This document shows positions 5,845 to 6,326 of a stretch of 6,326 bases of DNA, piece by piece. The notes beneath the pieces were generated by a model. That model was not told the origin of the DNA. It did no database searches and was given only the letters and a program-made list of their open reading frames with translations. The DNA is from Candidatus Firestonebacteria bacterium RIFOXYA2_FULL_40_8. Its GTDB lineage: Bacteria > Oederibacteriota > D2-FULL-39-29. How positions within the stretch are numbered: the first letter of the stretch is position 1; the number at the start of each line of letters is the position of its first letter. Both the position numbers and the translations under genes were made by a program. Location: positions 1 to 6,326 of the forward strand of contig MFGS01000145.1 in NCBI GenBank assembly GCA_001778355.1, given 5' to 3'.

Positions 5845-6326
5845 ATGTATGACTTTAAAAATTTCACATTAAGCGATATGACGCATTGCCAGATGGATCT
5901 GCGAAAATTCGGTGCAACATCGAAGACGATGGAGGAGACATCAAATAAAATCGTCCGCTATTTTTATGATAACTTTATAGATTCACAGACAGGAGAACAT
6001 AATTGTGTTCTTGTTCGTCTCTTTAAGACCTATCCGTACAGTGATTTGAATGAACGACTTCGTGTATTAGCTCGAAACATTCTCAGTGCTGAGCCGGAAG
6101 ATAAGGATTTTAGATGTCTTACGCTTATGGCTACTTCAGGAGAAAAGATGGAGTGGAATAATCGAAAGCTTTCTTCAGGACATCAGGCTATTCCATTGCA
6201 AAGCGAAAAATTTGTTCTTTCTTTTCCGATGATTTCAAATTTAATAAAACAGTTAGGTCTTGAAATTAGCCAGGTGGTAAAACCGGATCCGGGGATGATT
6301 TTGGATTTAAATCAAAAAACTTATAA
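5845..6326 (+). CDS. Probable signal-transduction protein, N-terminal sensory region (partial, runs off window)
   Basis: An uninterrupted frame from ATG 5845 to the window edge codes for 160 residues with no stop. The ATG has a strong Shine-Dalgarno sequence (GGGGGTGG, 5835-5842), unlike the two genes at 511 and 3391. The sequence is soluble, with no signal peptide or membrane helix: it includes MDLRKFG (19-25), MEETSNKIVRYFYD, a CVLVRLFKTYPY segment and an AIPL...PMISNLIKQLGLEI segment ending in VVKPDPGMILDL. The pattern resembles, from memory, the N-terminal input module of some bacterial sensor kinases and other multidomain signalling proteins. No catalytic domain lies inside the window, so the output (kinase, cyclase or other) is unknown. 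Arginine is coded by CGN in seven of eight cases, against three of 14 in the permease next door, which may point to a different origin. It is oriented like the ABC operon but has its own promoter-like box. Confidence 0.8.
   Translation, partial: MYDFKNFTLSDMTHCQMDLRKFGATSKTMEETSNKIVRYFYDNFIDSQTGEHNCVLVRLFKTYPYSDLNERLRVLARNILSAEPEDKDFRCLTLMATSGEKMEWNNRKLSSGHQAIPLQSEKFVLSFPMISNLIKQLGLEISQVVKPDPGMILDLNQKTY

Overview
The window looks like a piece of the chromosome of an uncultured bacterium, AT-leaning in its intergenic DNA. A tmRNA gene with an -ALAA type tag rules out archaea. A large membrane glycosyltransferase of the DUF2723/GT117 (TMEM260-like) type with a long C-terminal TPR tail is an architecture I associate with FCB/PVC-side and Elusimicrobia- or Omnitrophica-like candidate phyla. 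That placement is a weak inference, and nothing here fixes a phylum.

Layout. Positions 1-328 are the 3' nine tenths or more of the tmRNA gene ssrA (+), ending in its encoded CCA. Positions 329-510 form a spacer between convergent genes. It holds a perfect 12-bp hairpin that starts inside the tmRNA 3' end, and a roughly 147-bp stretch (361-507) built on a 7-bp period that folds into a long inverted repeat. Positions 511-3132 (-) encode the 873-residue membrane glycosyltransferase/TPR protein. Positions 3133-3390 are a divergent promoter region with a short second array of 7-mers. Positions 3391-4311 (+) encode an ABC ATPase. Positions 4322-5767 (+) encode its 12-segment membrane partner, which appears to start at a rare ATT codon, 43 residues upstream of the first ATG. 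Positions 5768-5844 are a short promoter region overlapped by a 10-bp palindrome. From 5845 a further gene runs off the right edge; it looks like the sensory N-terminus of a signalling protein.

How the genes fit together. The ATPase and permease form a two-gene operon for an ABC-2 type exporter of unknown substrate. The glycosyltransferase is divergent from it and may or may not be related in function. Both divergent genes have a promoter whose -10 box ends only 7-8 bp before the ATG and neither has a Shine-Dalgarno sequence, so leaderless mRNAs are likely. The permease and the sensor-like gene, in contrast, have recognisable Shine-Dalgarno sequences. The sensor-like gene also uses arginine codons differently from its neighbours.

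I found no CRISPR array, transposase, phage gene or defence system. The points most worth following up are the in-phase heptad repeat, the ATT start, the leaderless promoter pair, and a tmRNA tag frame that does not line up with a conventional resume codon.
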